The notes under the pieces were generated by a model, which searched no databases, was not told the origin of the DNA, and saw nothing but the letters and a program-made list of their open reading frames with translations. DNA of 64,000 nt from NCBI GenBank assembly GCA_016207095.1, contig JACQQF010000062.1, positions 41,779 through 105,778 on the forward strand. The letters run 5' to 3'. This document shows positions 39,073 to 49,091 of the stretch, one piece after another; within the stretch, counting starts at the first letter, position 1; each line of letters opens with the position of its first letter. This stretch comes from Candidatus Methylomirabilota bacterium (GTDB taxonomy: Bacteria; Methylomirabilota; Methylomirabilia; Methylomirabilales; Methylomirabilaceae). A program made the translations under genes and the position numbers.

Positions 39073-39566
39073 GACGCCTGTTCATCCCGCTCTAGATCTT
39101 CCAGCGCCTGAATATCTGCCAAGTCCTGTGGCCTTCCGGAAAGGGCTTTTAACTGCTTCAGATGAGAAATGGAAATCACGGGAATCTCGACACCGCGGGC
39201 TGTGAAGATCCGCTTATCTCGCTCTACGGCGGCAAAGTCGATGGGTTCATCAATGAATACATCGACCAGTTCCACCGGCCGTCGTGGATGGTAGAATGTG
39301 AAGACTTGCATTCCCCGCATTTCCTTCCACTCTGCCCGCATCTGCGGATCCGCAAACGCTTTCGCCCGAAGAGGAAGCTTCGGCTTGTAGCCGAGATCCT
39401 CCATGGCCTCGAGGAACGCATCGAGGTTTTCGGGGTCCAGCGCCACCAGCAGATCGAGATCGGCCGTGAACCGCACCACGCCGTGCAGCACAAGCGCGAC
39501 TCCGTCTACCACGACGTAGCGGATTCTTGCAGCAGCCAGCCCCCTGAAAAGCTCCTCGTAGAGCAT
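39069..39566 (-). CDS. Nucleotidyltransferase-like protein (MNT/DUF6036-type)
   Basis: IRYVVVDGVALVLHGVVRFTADLDLLVALDPENLDAFLEAMEDLGY resembles the NTase core. Confidence 0.72.
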   Translation of the reverse strand: MLYEELFRGLAAARIRYVVVDGVALVLHGVVRFTADLDLLVALDPENLDAFLEAMEDLGYKPKLPLRAKAFADPQMRAEWKEMRGMQVFTFYHPRRPVELVDVFIDEPIDFAAVERDKRIFTARGVEIPVISISHLKQLKALSGRPQDLADIQALEDLERDEQAS

Positions 39567-39644
39567 CTGTTCGCGAGCCTTCGGTCGTTGGGAAATGGGT
39601 CTGAATCCACTGCCACCGCATGAGGGGAGAGTAGGTCCGCCTCT

Positions 39645-39696
39645 GCAAACAACATCAGCCCCTAGGGAGGCTCAGAAACCCAATCCCGCCAGTAAC
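39645..39696. repeat. 52-bp direct repeat, copy B (overlaps 3' end of ZIP gene)
   Basis: See copy A. Confidence 0.9.
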
Positions 39697-40409
39697 CGCT
39701 CCGTCACGTAGAACAGCAGGACGCCGACGAAGACCATAACCGCCATCAGGATCCCCTTCTCGCGGTTCACCTCCGGGATGAGATCGGACGCAGCCACGTA
39801 AATCATCACCCCTGCGGACAACGCCAGCCGGTATCCGAGCAGCCCCTCGAGGAAGGAGGCGCAGAGCACGCCGAAGATGGTCGAGAGGCCGAGGGCAATC
39901 GACGACGCCATCGCCGCCCGACGATTCCTGCCCGAGGCCAGCATAATGGAGCCGATCGTGAACCCCTCGGGAATCTTGTGGAGGGCGACGGCGACGAAGA
40001 TCAAGACCCCAAGCCCTGTCCCGACGTGGAAGCCTGACGCGATCGACACGCCGTCGAAGAAGGTATGGATCAGCAGGCCAGTGAGGGCAAAGAGGCTGAC
40101 CGATGGCGCCAGAACAGCCTCCACGTGAGTTTCCTCACCGAAGTGGAAATGGGACGCGAGCGTGTGCTCAAAAAAATGGATCAGGAGGTAGCCGAGCAGG
40201 AGCAGAAGCGGGGCATGATTCGTGAGACGCACGCTTTCGGGCATCATGCCCAGGAACGCGGCCCCAAGCATAAAGCCGGCCCCCAGCGCGACGAAGTGCT
40301 TGAGCAGCGCCTCGTCCCATCGCCGTTTGATCGTCACCAGCAGCCCGCCCACCACGTTCGCGCAGGCGGCGGCGCCGCCGAACGCCAGGCTGATATAGAA
40401 GGAGTCCAT
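39672..40409 (-). CDS. ZIP-family metal transporter
   Basis: TFFDGVSIASGFHVGTGLGVLIFVAVALHKIPEGFTIGSIMLASG. Confidence 0.93.
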   Translation of the reverse strand: MDSFYISLAFGGAAACANVVGGLLVTIKRRWDEALLKHFVALGAGFMLGAAFLGMMPESVRLTNHAPLLLLLGYLLIHFFEHTLASHFHFGEETHVEAVLAPSVSLFALTGLLIHTFFDGVSIASGFHVGTGLGVLIFVAVALHKIPEGFTIGSIMLASGRNRRAAMASSIALGLSTIFGVLCASFLEGLLGYRLALSAGVMIYVAASDLIPEVNREKGILMAVMVFVGVLLFYVTERLLAGLGF

Positions 40410-40578
40410 TCGCGTCCCCGGGAATAGCGGTGAAAGCGTACCTTAGCCAATCGTCCATTTCTTGTCAAAGGATTTGTCGCCCTCCCCAGTGCGAGGGAGA
40501 TTCGCTTTCCCTGGGGCGCGCCTGGAGGTATAATCGTGCCCGGCAGGGAGGCTGATCGCAAATATCCGAGGAGGCCGA

Positions 40579-41388
40579 ATGCAGGAGTCAAGCGGCGAGC
40601 GTTTCGATGCGCTGGTGAAGATCATGGAGCGGCTCCGGGCGGATGGCGGATGCCCCTGGGACAGGGAGCAGACCCGGCAGACCCTGAAACCATTCCTCAT
40701 CGAGGAGGCCTACGAGGTTGTTGAGGCCATCGACGAAGAGGATACCGAACAGCTCCTGGAGGAGCTGGGTGACCTGTTGTTCCAGGTGGTCTTTCACGCC
40801 CAGGTGGCGGCCGAGCGGGGCGAGTTCACCATCGGTCAGGTCCTCGCGGCGACGGCCGACAAGATGGTGCGCCGCCACCCCCATGTCTTCTCGGACGGCA
40901 CGGCCTCGACGGCCGGTGAGGTCCTGGAACAGTGGGAGAAGCTGAAGCGCGAGGAGCGGGATGCCGTGGCAGCCGTCCCCGGCTCGGCCCTGGACGGCGT
41001 TCCCAAGGAGCTGCCTGCTTTACTCCAAGCTCAACGGCTTCAAGACAAGGCCTCGAGGGCCGGGTTCGACTGGCCTGAGATCTCGGGGGTGATCGCGAAG
41101 GTCCAAGAGGAGCTCGACGAGCTCAACGCCGCCATGCAGGCCGCCGCTCCGAATGAAATTGAGTTGGAACTCGGGGATCTGCTGTTCAGCCTGGTGAACC
41201 TGGCCAGATTCCTGAACCTCAGTGCCGAGGACGCCCTTCGCAAGACCATCGCACGATTCACTGGCAGGTTCCGCTACATGGAGCAGACCATCGAGCGAGG
41301 AGGGCGTCGGCTGAAGGAGGCGAGTCCGGAGGAAATGAACAGCCTGTGGGAAGAGGCGAAGGCCTCCGGGCGCCTGCCGCTCGCTTGA
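40579..41388 (+). CDS. mazG: Nucleoside triphosphate pyrophosphohydrolase
   Basis: ADGGCPWDREQTRQTLKPFLIEEAYEVVEAIDEEDTEQLLEELGDLLFQVVFHAQ. Confidence 0.96.
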   Translation: MQESSGERFDALVKIMERLRADGGCPWDREQTRQTLKPFLIEEAYEVVEAIDEEDTEQLLEELGDLLFQVVFHAQVAAERGEFTIGQVLAATADKMVRRHPHVFSDGTASTAGEVLEQWEKLKREERDAVAAVPGSALDGVPKELPALLQAQRLQDKASRAGFDWPEISGVIAKVQEELDELNAAMQAAAPNEIELELGDLLFSLVNLARFLNLSAEDALRKTIARFTGRFRYMEQTIERGGRRLKEASPEEMNSLWEEAKASGRLPLA

Positions 41389-41537
41389 CACCCTGATGGG
41401 CGTATGGAATACTGGCCGCGACTTCCCATCGCCGCGCACCCTCCAGCCAGGTTATTTAGATGATCACGGGAACACGCGGGGACGAGGAGTCCCTCCGCCT
41501 ACCTTGAACAATCTCTCAGTTCTGACAATATGGCAGG

Positions 41538-41723
41538 CTAGAGTCCTGAGTCGGACATTTGCACAATAGAATTCCCTCTCCCCCATTTGGGGGAGAGGAC
41601 AAAGGTGAGGGGGCGTTCGGACCGCAGATACCCTCACCCGAACCCTCTCCCAGAGGGAGAGGGGAAAAGAGGGTTTGGATGGCGGGCGGAAGTAGTCGAC
41701 GAATGTCCGGTTTGGGACACTAG
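41538..41723. mobile_element. MITE-like element, family 2, with nested CCTCTCCC hairpins
   Basis: Termini CTAGAGTCCTGAGTCGGACATT and AATGTCCGGTTTGGGACACTAG inverted; internal CCTCTCCCCCAttTGGGGGAGAGG and CCTCTCCCagaGGGAGAGG. Confidence 0.72.
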
Positions 41724-42635
41724 ATGTCGGTATTGATGATCTTCGTGGACGGCGTCGGCATCGGTGATGACAACCCGGCTGTCAACCCTTTCGCCCGCGC
41801 TCGAACCAGGCATCTCGTCGCTGCGTCCGGGGTTCCGGATCGGCCTGAGCTGCGCGCAGGAGTCCTGGTCGTGCCGACCGATGCGACGCTGGGGGTAGAT
41901 GGCCTGCCACAGAGCGCCTCCGGGCAGACGACGCTGTTGACCGGGATCAACGCCGCCCGTCAGGTGGGACGCCACGTACACGGGTTCTGCACCAAGGCCT
42001 TGGCGGGGATCCTCGATGGCGCATCGCTGTTCGCGCGCGTCAGGAGGGAAGGCGGGCGGGTCACCTTTGCCAATGCTTATACCCCGGAGTTCTTCCGTGG
42101 AGAGCGTCGCTTCCTGTCGGTCACGACCGTCGCGATGAAGCAGGCCGGGCTCCCGTTCAGGGATCTCGACGATCTGGCGAGGGGGGAGGCGGTCTTTCAT
42201 GACATCACCAATCGTGACGTGCGTGAACGCGGGTATCATGTCCCGGAAGTTCATCCAGAGGAAGCGGGCCGGCGACTTGCCCGCCTGGCCCTCTCCCATG
42301 ACTTCACCATGTACGAGCACTTTCAAACCGATCAGGCAGGGCACGCCCGCGACATGGACAGGGCGGTGCTCCTCCTTGAGCAGCTTGATCTCCTGTTGGA
42401 TGGCGTGCTGGGTGCCTCCGATCCCGATGAGTTGCTCGTCGTGATGACCAGCGATCACGGCAACGTGGAGGATCTGACCACCCGGACCCACACAAAGAAC
42501 CCTGTGCCGACGATGCTGTGGGGGACAGGCCGCGAGGCGGTGGCGCGCGAGATACGAACGCTGGCCGACGTCGCGCCGGCGCTGCTGCGATACCTTCGCA
42601 AGCGCGGGGCCATCAATGGAGCGGACCATGCGTGA
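41724..42635 (+). CDS. Alkaline-phosphatase/phosphoglycerate-mutase superfamily metalloenzyme
   Basis: MSVLMIFVDGVGIGDD...SASGQTTLLTGINA...HFQTDQAGHARDMDRAV...VMTSDHGNVEDL. Confidence 0.85.
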   Translation: MSVLMIFVDGVGIGDDNPAVNPFARARTRHLVAASGVPDRPELRAGVLVVPTDATLGVDGLPQSASGQTTLLTGINAARQVGRHVHGFCTKALAGILDGASLFARVRREGGRVTFANAYTPEFFRGERRFLSVTTVAMKQAGLPFRDLDDLARGEAVFHDITNRDVRERGYHVPEVHPEEAGRRLARLALSHDFTMYEHFQTDQAGHARDMDRAVLLLEQLDLLLDGVLGASDPDELLVVMTSDHGNVEDLTTRTHTKNPVPTMLWGTGREAVAREIRTLADVAPALLRYLRKRGAINGADHA

Positions 42636-43995
42636 GCCGGTCAGCTCTTCGATGCGATGGTCCATCGCCTTTCTGGGGCTTGCGGCGGTTGCCTTGCTGT
42701 GGCCCGTCGTGATCTCGGCGGGTTCAGAGGGTGGCGCACGTCCGGTGCTGGTGATCCGGGTGGAAGGGGTGATCGCCCCAAGTTCCGCCGACTATATCAT
42801 CTCGGCGATCAAGCGGGCGGATCGCGAGCTGGCGCAGGCGCTCGTTATCGAGCTGGACACCCCGGGGGGCCTTGACCTCTCAATGCGTTCCATCATCAAG
42901 GAGATGCTGTCGGCCGAGCGACCGACCGTGGTCTACGTCTCGCCCAGTGGGGCTCGCGCGGCATCGGCGGGCGCCTTCATCACCTTGGCGGCCCACGTGG
43001 CCGGCATGGCGCCGGGAACGAATATCGGCGCGGCCCACCCGGTGAACATGGGGGGCCAGATGGACAAGGAGATGAACAAGAAGGTGACCAATGACGCCGC
43101 CGCGTACATCCGGACCATCGCCGAGCGGCGCGGCCGCAACGTCCAGTGGGCCGAGGACGCGGTGCGCAAGAGCGTCTCAGCGACCGAGAAAGAGGCGCTG
43201 AAGCTCAAGGTCATCGATCTCGTATCGGAGAAGCTGGACGATCTGCTTGCGGCCATTGACGGACTGGCCGTCACGACTGCGACCGGGAAGGTCACCCTCC
43301 GCACCAAAGGGGCGGAGGTGAAGCGGATCGAGATGGGCCTCCGGGACAAGGTCCTGAAGGTGATTTCCGATCCGACCATCGCCTACATGCTCATGATGCT
43401 GGGGCTGGCTGGACTCTACTTTGAGCTCTCGACCCCTGGGGCGATCCTGCCCGGGATCCTGGGTGGCATCTGTCTGATCCTGGCCTTCTACGCCTTTCAG
43501 ACCCTTCCCATCAATTACGCGGGGCTCCTTCTCATCCTCCTGGCAGTCATCTTGTTCATCGCCGAGGTCAAGGTCGCGTCGCATGGCCTGCTTGCAGCCG
43601 GCGGGATTACGGCCATGATCCTTGGCTCCCTCATGCTGATCAAGAGCTCCGAGCCGTTCATGCGGATCTCTCTGGCAGCGATCCTGGCGACCACAGGGGC
43701 GACGGCCGCATTCTTCATCTTCATGGTTACGATGGCCCTCAGGACACAGCGGCAGAAGACGACCACCGGGGTGGAAGGGCTGATCGGGCAGGTCGGGACG
43801 GCTCGGACGCCGCTGCGACCGGAAGGCAGCATCTTCGTCGGTGGAGAGCTCTGGTCGGCCCGATGTGAGGGGGGCGCGGAAACCGGCGACAAGGTGCGGG
43901 TCCAGGCGGTGAAGGGGCTCACGCTGATCGTCGGCAAAGAGGCGGTGGCGGTCGAGGCTCACGCGGCACCAACACAGGACAGATCAGGGAGGTAG
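42628..43995 (+). CDS. nfeD: NfeD-family membrane-bound ClpP-class serine protease
   Basis: [67 protein letters not shown]. Confidence 0.93.
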   Translation: MREPVSSSMRWSIAFLGLAAVALLWPVVISAGSEGGARPVLVIRVEGVIAPSSADYIISAIKRADRELAQALVIELDTPGGLDLSMRSIIKEMLSAERPTVVYVSPSGARAASAGAFITLAAHVAGMAPGTNIGAAHPVNMGGQMDKEMNKKVTNDAAAYIRTIAERRGRNVQWAEDAVRKSVSATEKEALKLKVIDLVSEKLDDLLAAIDGLAVTTATGKVTLRTKGAEVKRIEMGLRDKVLKVISDPTIAYMLMMLGLAGLYFELSTPGAILPGILGGICLILAFYAFQTLPINYAGLLLILLAVILFIAEVKVASHGLLAAGGITAMILGSLMLIKSSEPFMRISLAAILATTGATAAFFIFMVTMALRTQRQKTTTGVEGLIGQVGTARTPLRPEGSIFVGGELWSARCEGGAETGDKVRVQAVKGLTLIVGKEAVAVEAHAAPTQDRSGR

Positions 43996-43997
43996 GC

Positions 43998-44810
43998 ATG
44001 CAGATCCTGGATATTTTCTCCGTCTTCCAAGTGATCCCGATGATCTTCATCATCATCGCGGCCGTGTATATCCTTGCCACCTCGGCCCGCATCCTCCGCG
44101 AGTATGAGCGGGCTGTGATCTTCCGCCTGGGCCGCGTCGCGAAGGCGATCATCAACGTCGGCGGCGAGGGCAACGGGCCAGGGCTGATCATCCTGATCCC
44201 TCTCCTCGATCGAATGGTGAAGGTGAGCCTGCGAACCGTCACGATGGACGTTCCCCCCCAGGACGTGATCACCAAGGATAACGTGTCGTTGAAGGTCAAC
44301 GCCGTTATCTACTTTCGGGTCATCGACCCGAACCGCGCCATCATCCAGGTCGAAGATTACCTCTTCGCCACCTCGCAGATCGCGCAGACGACCCTCAGGA
44401 GCGTCCTCGGCCAGTCGGAGCTGGACGAGTTGCTGGCCGAGCGAGACCGGATCAATCAACGACTCCAGCAGATCATTGACGAACACACCGACCCCTGGGG
44501 GGTCAAGGTCGCGGCGGTGGAGGTCAAGCTGGTGGACCTGCCGCAGGAGATGCAGCGCGCCATGGCCAAGCAGGCAGAGGCGGAGCGCGAGAAGCGGGCG
44601 AAGATCATCCACGCCGAGGGCGAGCTACAGGCCTCCGAAAAGCTGGCGCAGGCCGGCAGGATCATGGCGGCGGAGCCGGTCACGATCCAACTGCGATACT
44701 TGCAGACGCTGACCGAGATCGGATTGGAGAAGAACTCGACGATCATCTTCCCAATCCCCATTGACATACTGAAGACCTTCATGGTAGATAAAAAAAGTAG
44801 CGCACCTTGA
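43998..44810 (+). CDS. SPFH/stomatin-family protein (slipin)
   Basis: [17 protein letters not shown]...[28 protein letters not shown]...[20 protein letters not shown]. Confidence 0.95.
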   Translation: MQILDIFSVFQVIPMIFIIIAAVYILATSARILREYERAVIFRLGRVAKAIINVGGEGNGPGLIILIPLLDRMVKVSLRTVTMDVPPQDVITKDNVSLKVNAVIYFRVIDPNRAIIQVEDYLFATSQIAQTTLRSVLGQSELDELLAERDRINQRLQQIIDEHTDPWGVKVAAVEVKLVDLPQEMQRAMAKQAEAEREKRAKIIHAEGELQASEKLAQAGRIMAAEPVTIQLRYLQTLTEIGLEKNSTIIFPIPIDILKTFMVDKKSSAP

Positions 44811-44827
44811 CAAGGGAGGGCCGTGTG

Positions 44828-44956
44828 ATGCGGACATATCTGGTAGTTGCTCTGCTGATGACCACTGTAGTGTTCGCCGGTTGCGCCACTACCGAAGAAT
44901 CCTCTGGGACCGGCGGAAAAGACTCTCCGCCACCCGCCGTCAAGCCCTACGAATAG
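44828..44956 (+). CDS. Small lipoprotein (42 aa), not in ORF track
   Basis: MRTYLVVALLMTTVVFAGCATTEESSGTGGKDSPPPAVKPYE; lipobox VFAGC; 17 nt after the slipin stop. Confidence 0.65.
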   Translation: MRTYLVVALLMTTVVFAGCATTEESSGTGGKDSPPPAVKPYE

Positions 44957-44977
44957 GCAGCTCCACCCTTGGGGACT

Positions 44978-45032
44978 TGTAGGGGCGCTGCTTGCTGCGC
45001 CCACCTTGGACAGGGCAAGCCCTGCCCCTACA
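44978..45032. repeat. Dispersed repeat TGTAGGGGCGCTGCTTGCTGCGCCC...GCCCCTACA
   Basis: 9-bp terminal dyad; related copies at 33852-33881 (reverse) and 63979-64000. Confidence 0.8.
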
Positions 45033-45186
45033 GTCTCGTTCTTCCTTCCGAATTCCGGAGTCCGCAATCCCCCGTCGGATTGCCCCGCACCCCTCGCGTG
45101 CTCGCAATGACAGACAAATGGAAGGGTCAGCTTCTCTATCTCTGTTCTCGGGTTGAGAAACCCGCTGGACACCCGGCGAGCCGCTC

Positions 45187-45789
45187 GTGTATCCTTACGC
45201 CGTGGAGAATACGCGCGAACGGCTTCTGGAATTGCTTGTCCGGCACTCGTTCCAACAGAACGCTGACCCGGTCTTCACCCTGGCTTCCGGCCGGAAGAGC
45301 CGGTACTATATCAACTGCAAGAAGACGACCTTCATGCCGGAGGCCATGCCACTTCTGGGGGGCCTCTTTTTCGAGCGGATCAAAGCAGGAGAGCGAAGGG
45401 GGAATGAGCGGATCGACGCGGTCGGAGGGCTGACCCTTGGCGCAGACCCGATCGCGTACGCGATCGCCTATCACAGTGCCCTTCAGGGGATGCCGATCCA
45501 GGCCTTCAGCGTCCGGAAAGAGCCAAAGGGTCATGGGGCGCAGAAGTGGGTGGAGGGGTTCGAACAGCCGGGCGCGCGCGTGGCCATCGTCGAGGACGTC
45601 GTCACCACCGGCGTCTCGACCCTCAGGGCGATCGAGGGCGCGCTCAATGCAGGGTTTCGGATTCAGGCGGTGCTGGCCCTCGTGGACCGGCAGGAGGGGG
45701 GCCTGGAAGAGTTACGAAAGAAGGGGTATGAGCTCGAGTCGATCTACACCACCGAGAATTTGATGCGCGCCGCGGGGAAGTCAAGGTGA
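45187..45789 (+). CDS. pyrE: Orotate phosphoribosyltransferase
   Basis: FTLASGRKSRYYINCKKTT...VRKEPKGHGAQKWVEGFEQPGARVAIVEDVVTTGVSTLRAIE. Confidence 0.95.
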   Translation: MYPYAVENTRERLLELLVRHSFQQNADPVFTLASGRKSRYYINCKKTTFMPEAMPLLGGLFFERIKAGERRGNERIDAVGGLTLGADPIAYAIAYHSALQGMPIQAFSVRKEPKGHGAQKWVEGFEQPGARVAIVEDVVTTGVSTLRAIEGALNAGFRIQAVLALVDRQEGGLEELRKKGYELESIYTTENLMRAAGKSR

Positions 45790-45849
45790 CGTCGCCTTGA
45801 AAAAGATCAGCGCCCCATATCGAACGTCCAGCAGAGCGCGCGGCGAGCA

Positions 45850-47382
45850 GTGCGAGTTGACATGCAAAGTTCTGTGTTCCTGAACGAGATGTCTCGCGGG
45901 ATCGTGTACGCCGTCGCCGTCTTCAGTGTCGGCGTCTTTCTCATTCGCCTCGCCACCCGCCGGCCACCCTTGAGGCACCTCACAAACCCCCTCTATCTCC
46001 TGGCCTTCAGCGCGGGGGCGGCAGTCTTCTTGCGCACCAATCCCACCCTCGCCAGTCCAGCAGTGGCGCGGTACTATCATGCCCTGTTACTCTTCTCGAT
46101 GGCGTATCTCGCCATCAAGCTGGGCGATCTCCTGTTGGTGGACTTCTTTATCGCCAGAAGGCGGAAGTTCCTCCCTCCGTCGATCCTCCGGGAACTGATC
46201 TCCGTCATTCTGTACTGTGTTGCCCTCCTGATCATCATGGCGACAGTGCTCCACATCAACCTGATGCCGCTGTTGGCGACATCAGCGGTCCTGTCGTTGG
46301 TGGCTGGTCTTGCCCTTCAAGAGACGCTTTCGAACTTCTTTGCCGGCGTCACGCTTGCGACCGAGCGTCCGTTCACGCCAGGGGAATGGGTCCGGGTGGG
46401 ACAACATGTGGGCCAGGTGATGGAGATGGGCTGGCGTGCAGTCAAGATCGAACTCTACGAGGAAGATGATTACCTGATCGTCCCCAACAGCGTCCTGGCC
46501 AAAGAGCAGGTCATCAACTACTCCCGGCCAGAGCCCATCAACGGTCAGGAGGTGCGCATCGGTGCACATTACCGACTTCCCCCCAGCAAGGTGATCACTG
46601 CGCTTCTGGAGGCCGCCCAGGGAGTGGGGGGTGTGGAAGAAAAGCCGGCGCCGACCGCTCGGGTCCTCAAGTTCGGGGACTCCTCAATCGAGTATAGACT
46701 CCGCTACTGGATCTTGGATTTTGAGAAGTCCAGTAAGATCGAGGGCGCGGTATTGGCAAGCATCTGGTACGCCTTCAAGCGGCATGGACTCGAGATCCCG
46801 TTCCCCATCCGCACCGTGCATATGCATACGGTCACCGAGGACACCGAGCGAGCCATGCAGGCCGGGGAAGTCGTCGAACGCCTCGCCCTTCTCCGGGAGG
46901 TGGATTTCCTCAAGCCGTTGACACCCGACGCGTTGACTCAAGTGGCCAACTCCCTCCGCCCTCTCCTGTTCGAAGCGGGCCGGATGGTGGTCCGCCAAGG
47001 CGACGAAGGGGATACCTTCTTTCTCGTCTCTCGTGGGCGGGTGGGGGTCTGGGTAGGAGACACGGAAATTGACGCGCAACCGGTGGCGACTCTCGGTCGA
47101 GGTCAGTGCTTCGGGGAGATGTCGCTCCTGACCGGGGCCCGCAGAACGGCTACGGTCCGGGCCCTTGAAGACACCGAGCTACTCCTTCTGGGCAAAGCGG
47201 ATTTCCGGGACATCCTGTTGGCCGATCCGATGGTGGTAGAGTCGCTCAGCCAGATCCTGAGCAAGCGCCAAAAGGAACAGGAGGCCGTTGTGGCCAGGGA
47301 GCGAAGCACCGTCCGTCATCGACCCGAAGCAGACCCCGCCGGTCAACTCCTCGGCCTCATCAAGTCCTTCTTCGGCATCTGA
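45850..47382 (+). CDS. MscS-type channel with C-terminal cyclic-nucleotide-binding domain
   Basis: MscS core LLATSAVLSLVAGLALQETLSNFFAGVTLATERPFTPGEWVRVG; CNB domain VVRQGDEGDTFFLVSRGRVGVWVGD...GRGQCFGEMSLLTGARRTATVRALEDTELLLL. Confidence 0.93.
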   Translation: MRVDMQSSVFLNEMSRGIVYAVAVFSVGVFLIRLATRRPPLRHLTNPLYLLAFSAGAAVFLRTNPTLASPAVARYYHALLLFSMAYLAIKLGDLLLVDFFIARRRKFLPPSILRELISVILYCVALLIIMATVLHINLMPLLATSAVLSLVAGLALQETLSNFFAGVTLATERPFTPGEWVRVGQHVGQVMEMGWRAVKIELYEEDDYLIVPNSVLAKEQVINYSRPEPINGQEVRIGAHYRLPPSKVITALLEAAQGVGGVEEKPAPTARVLKFGDSSIEYRLRYWILDFEKSSKIEGAVLASIWYAFKRHGLEIPFPIRTVHMHTVTEDTERAMQAGEVVERLALLREVDFLKPLTPDALTQVANSLRPLLFEAGRMVVRQGDEGDTFFLVSRGRVGVWVGDTEIDAQPVATLGRGQCFGEMSLLTGARRTATVRALEDTELLLLGKADFRDILLADPMVVESLSQILSKRQKEQEAVVARERSTVRHRPEADPAGQLLGLIKSFFGI

Positions 47383-47509
47383 TGCACACGCGTTTACTAG
47401 AGTGTCATTGCGAGGCCCCGACACGTCGGGGCCGAAGCAATCTCGCCCTAGACAATCGTCTCGCTTTCCGCTAAGCTTGGCTTCCTGCCACTTCTCCGTT
47501 ATCAGACAT

Positions 47510-47585
47510 GGGGGGTTAGCTCAGTTGGGAGAGCGCGGCGTTCGCAACGCCGAGGTCGGGGGTTCGAATCCCCTACCCTCCACCA
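47510..47585 (+). tRNA. tRNA-Ala (anticodon CGC), CCA encoded
   Basis: ggggggt ta gctcagttgggagagc g cggcg ttcgcaa cgccg aggtc ggggg ttcgaat cccct accctcc a cca; cloverleaf folds by eye. Confidence 0.93.
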
Positions 47586-47589
47586 ATTT

Positions 47590-47736
47590 GAATTTTTGCG
47601 GCGATGGGCCAGAAGGGGCCAGGGCCGACGCTTCCATGTCCAGCTCTCGATAGGTCCAGCGGCGGTCTTTGAAGATGAGGGTGACGCGGTCGGGGAACAA
47701 GAAGGCCGACAGCTCCAGCGGCCGGGCGACGTTCAT
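47590..47736 (-). pseudogene. N-terminal fragment of AMP-dependent acyl-CoA synthetase
   Basis: MNVARPLELSAFLFPDRVTLIFKDRRWTYRELDMEAS then the frame runs into the tRNA. Confidence 0.65.
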
Positions 47737-47749
47737 CGGCAGACCTCGC

Positions 47750-48598
47750 TCAAGCGTGCGCGATGTTTTCTCTGATCAACGAGCGGAGGAAATGATACAT
47801 GGCAAACGCCTCCAGCGCAAAAGGCGGAAACCCGAGGTAGCCCAGGAGCGGCATCTCAAACAGCTTCACGCCCTCCCCATAGGGCACCGTGTATGTCCAC
47901 TTCGCGAGCGCCCAGTAGTTCCAGAACTCCCAAAGCAATCCGCAAACCAGACCGCTCGTGAGGAGTGAGGCAAGGGTCCGGTAGTCGCCCCCTTCGATCT
48001 CCCGGAGCCACGAAGGGGCCCCGCGCCGGTAGTTGATCGGCTCCAGCAGGAGCGCGTAGCCCACCCACACCAGCGGAACGAGCCACGCCGAGACCACCAG
48101 GAGCGGCAGAGTCACCGACACCGCTCCCGCCGCGATCAGGACGTGCCGCTGCCCTTCCGAGAGGCGGAATGGCCGCCGACCCATGAGCCCCCTAAACAGG
48201 CTGGCCCTGAATAGCTCCGAGGTCAGGAAGAGGGCGGGAAAGATTGTCGCGAAGGCCCAGTCGTAGCCCAGCCGACGAAGAAACAGGTTCGGCTCAAGGT
48301 TATGGTACTGCCACCAGAGCCCTCGGAGGTCTTCTCCGCCCCGCCAAAAACGTGGGGCGTTGTAAAGCTCGAAGAGCCACCAGCATCCCACCGACGCGAG
48401 ACACACCAGGGAAAACTCGACGCGCCGTGTTGTCAGGAAAGACTCCCCGGTCCGCGCTGCCACGAGCCCATCGACGAAGAGGATATACCCCGTCCAGACA
48501 ATGGGAGTGAACCACTCCCCTGTCAAATGGTGTCCCCAAAAGAGCAGCGCCTCAGCGGCCGCGATGACAGCCAGACCGACACACCCGTGGACCGGCAC
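47750..48598 (-). CDS. Hypothetical multi-pass membrane protein
   Basis: 282 aa, many W/F-rich TM segments; FVDGLVAARTGESFLTTRRVEFSLVC...LVCGLLWEFWNYWALAKWTYTVPY. Confidence 0.78.
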   Translation of the reverse strand: MPVHGCVGLAVIAAAEALLFWGHHLTGEWFTPIVWTGYILFVDGLVAARTGESFLTTRRVEFSLVCLASVGCWWLFELYNAPRFWRGGEDLRGLWWQYHNLEPNLFLRRLGYDWAFATIFPALFLTSELFRASLFRGLMGRRPFRLSEGQRHVLIAAGAVSVTLPLLVVSAWLVPLVWVGYALLLEPINYRRGAPSWLREIEGGDYRTLASLLTSGLVCGLLWEFWNYWALAKWTYTVPYGEGVKLFEMPLLGYLGFPPFALEAFAMYHFLRSLIRENIAHA

Positions 48599-48602
48599 GC
48601 CG

Positions 48603-49091
48603 CTACGCTTTCAAAAGCCCGCGCACCTCATCGACGACAGTCTGCCGCCACTTGAGGGCTTTTTCGGCGGGGAGCGCCCTTCGGACCGCAAGCATCTTCG
48701 CCTCGATTTGTTCGGTGACCTTTGGCGGCCGCTTGATGAAGCGCGTCACCTCGTTCATCTGCTCGTCGAAGAACGCGAAGACCGGGATCGACCGGTAGAT
48801 TCCCTGGTTCAGGTACTGGTCCATGAGATCCGGGTTCTTGTCTCGGAGGAACACGCGCATCTCGATGCCGGGAACACCTTCCGTCAGGCAGATGGATGCC
48901 TGGTTTGTGGAGACCTGTGGGGTACGGGAGCGGGAGATTGCAAGCAGCATGATACGGAGCGTGGCGACGTGGCGGGCTGCTTGCCCAAGGTGCAGGGCCA
49001 GGCCGCCCTTCGACAAGCTCGGCGTGGCCGAACCCGAGACAGACGATGATTCATTGACGTTCAAAATAGGTTCGAACTTGGTGTGAAACAC
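48603..49091 (-). pseudogene. Thioredoxin-family protein with degraded N-terminus
   Basis: MRVFLRDKNPDLMDQYLNQGIYRSIPVFAFFDEQMNEVTRFIKRPPKVTEQIE is thioredoxin-like; upstream part looks non-native. Confidence 0.5.

Noticed and set aside
47521-47589. ORF tail ...VEGRGFEPPTSALRTPRSPN on the minus strand
   Set aside because: Classic false translation of an antisense tRNA; the locus is tRNA-Ala
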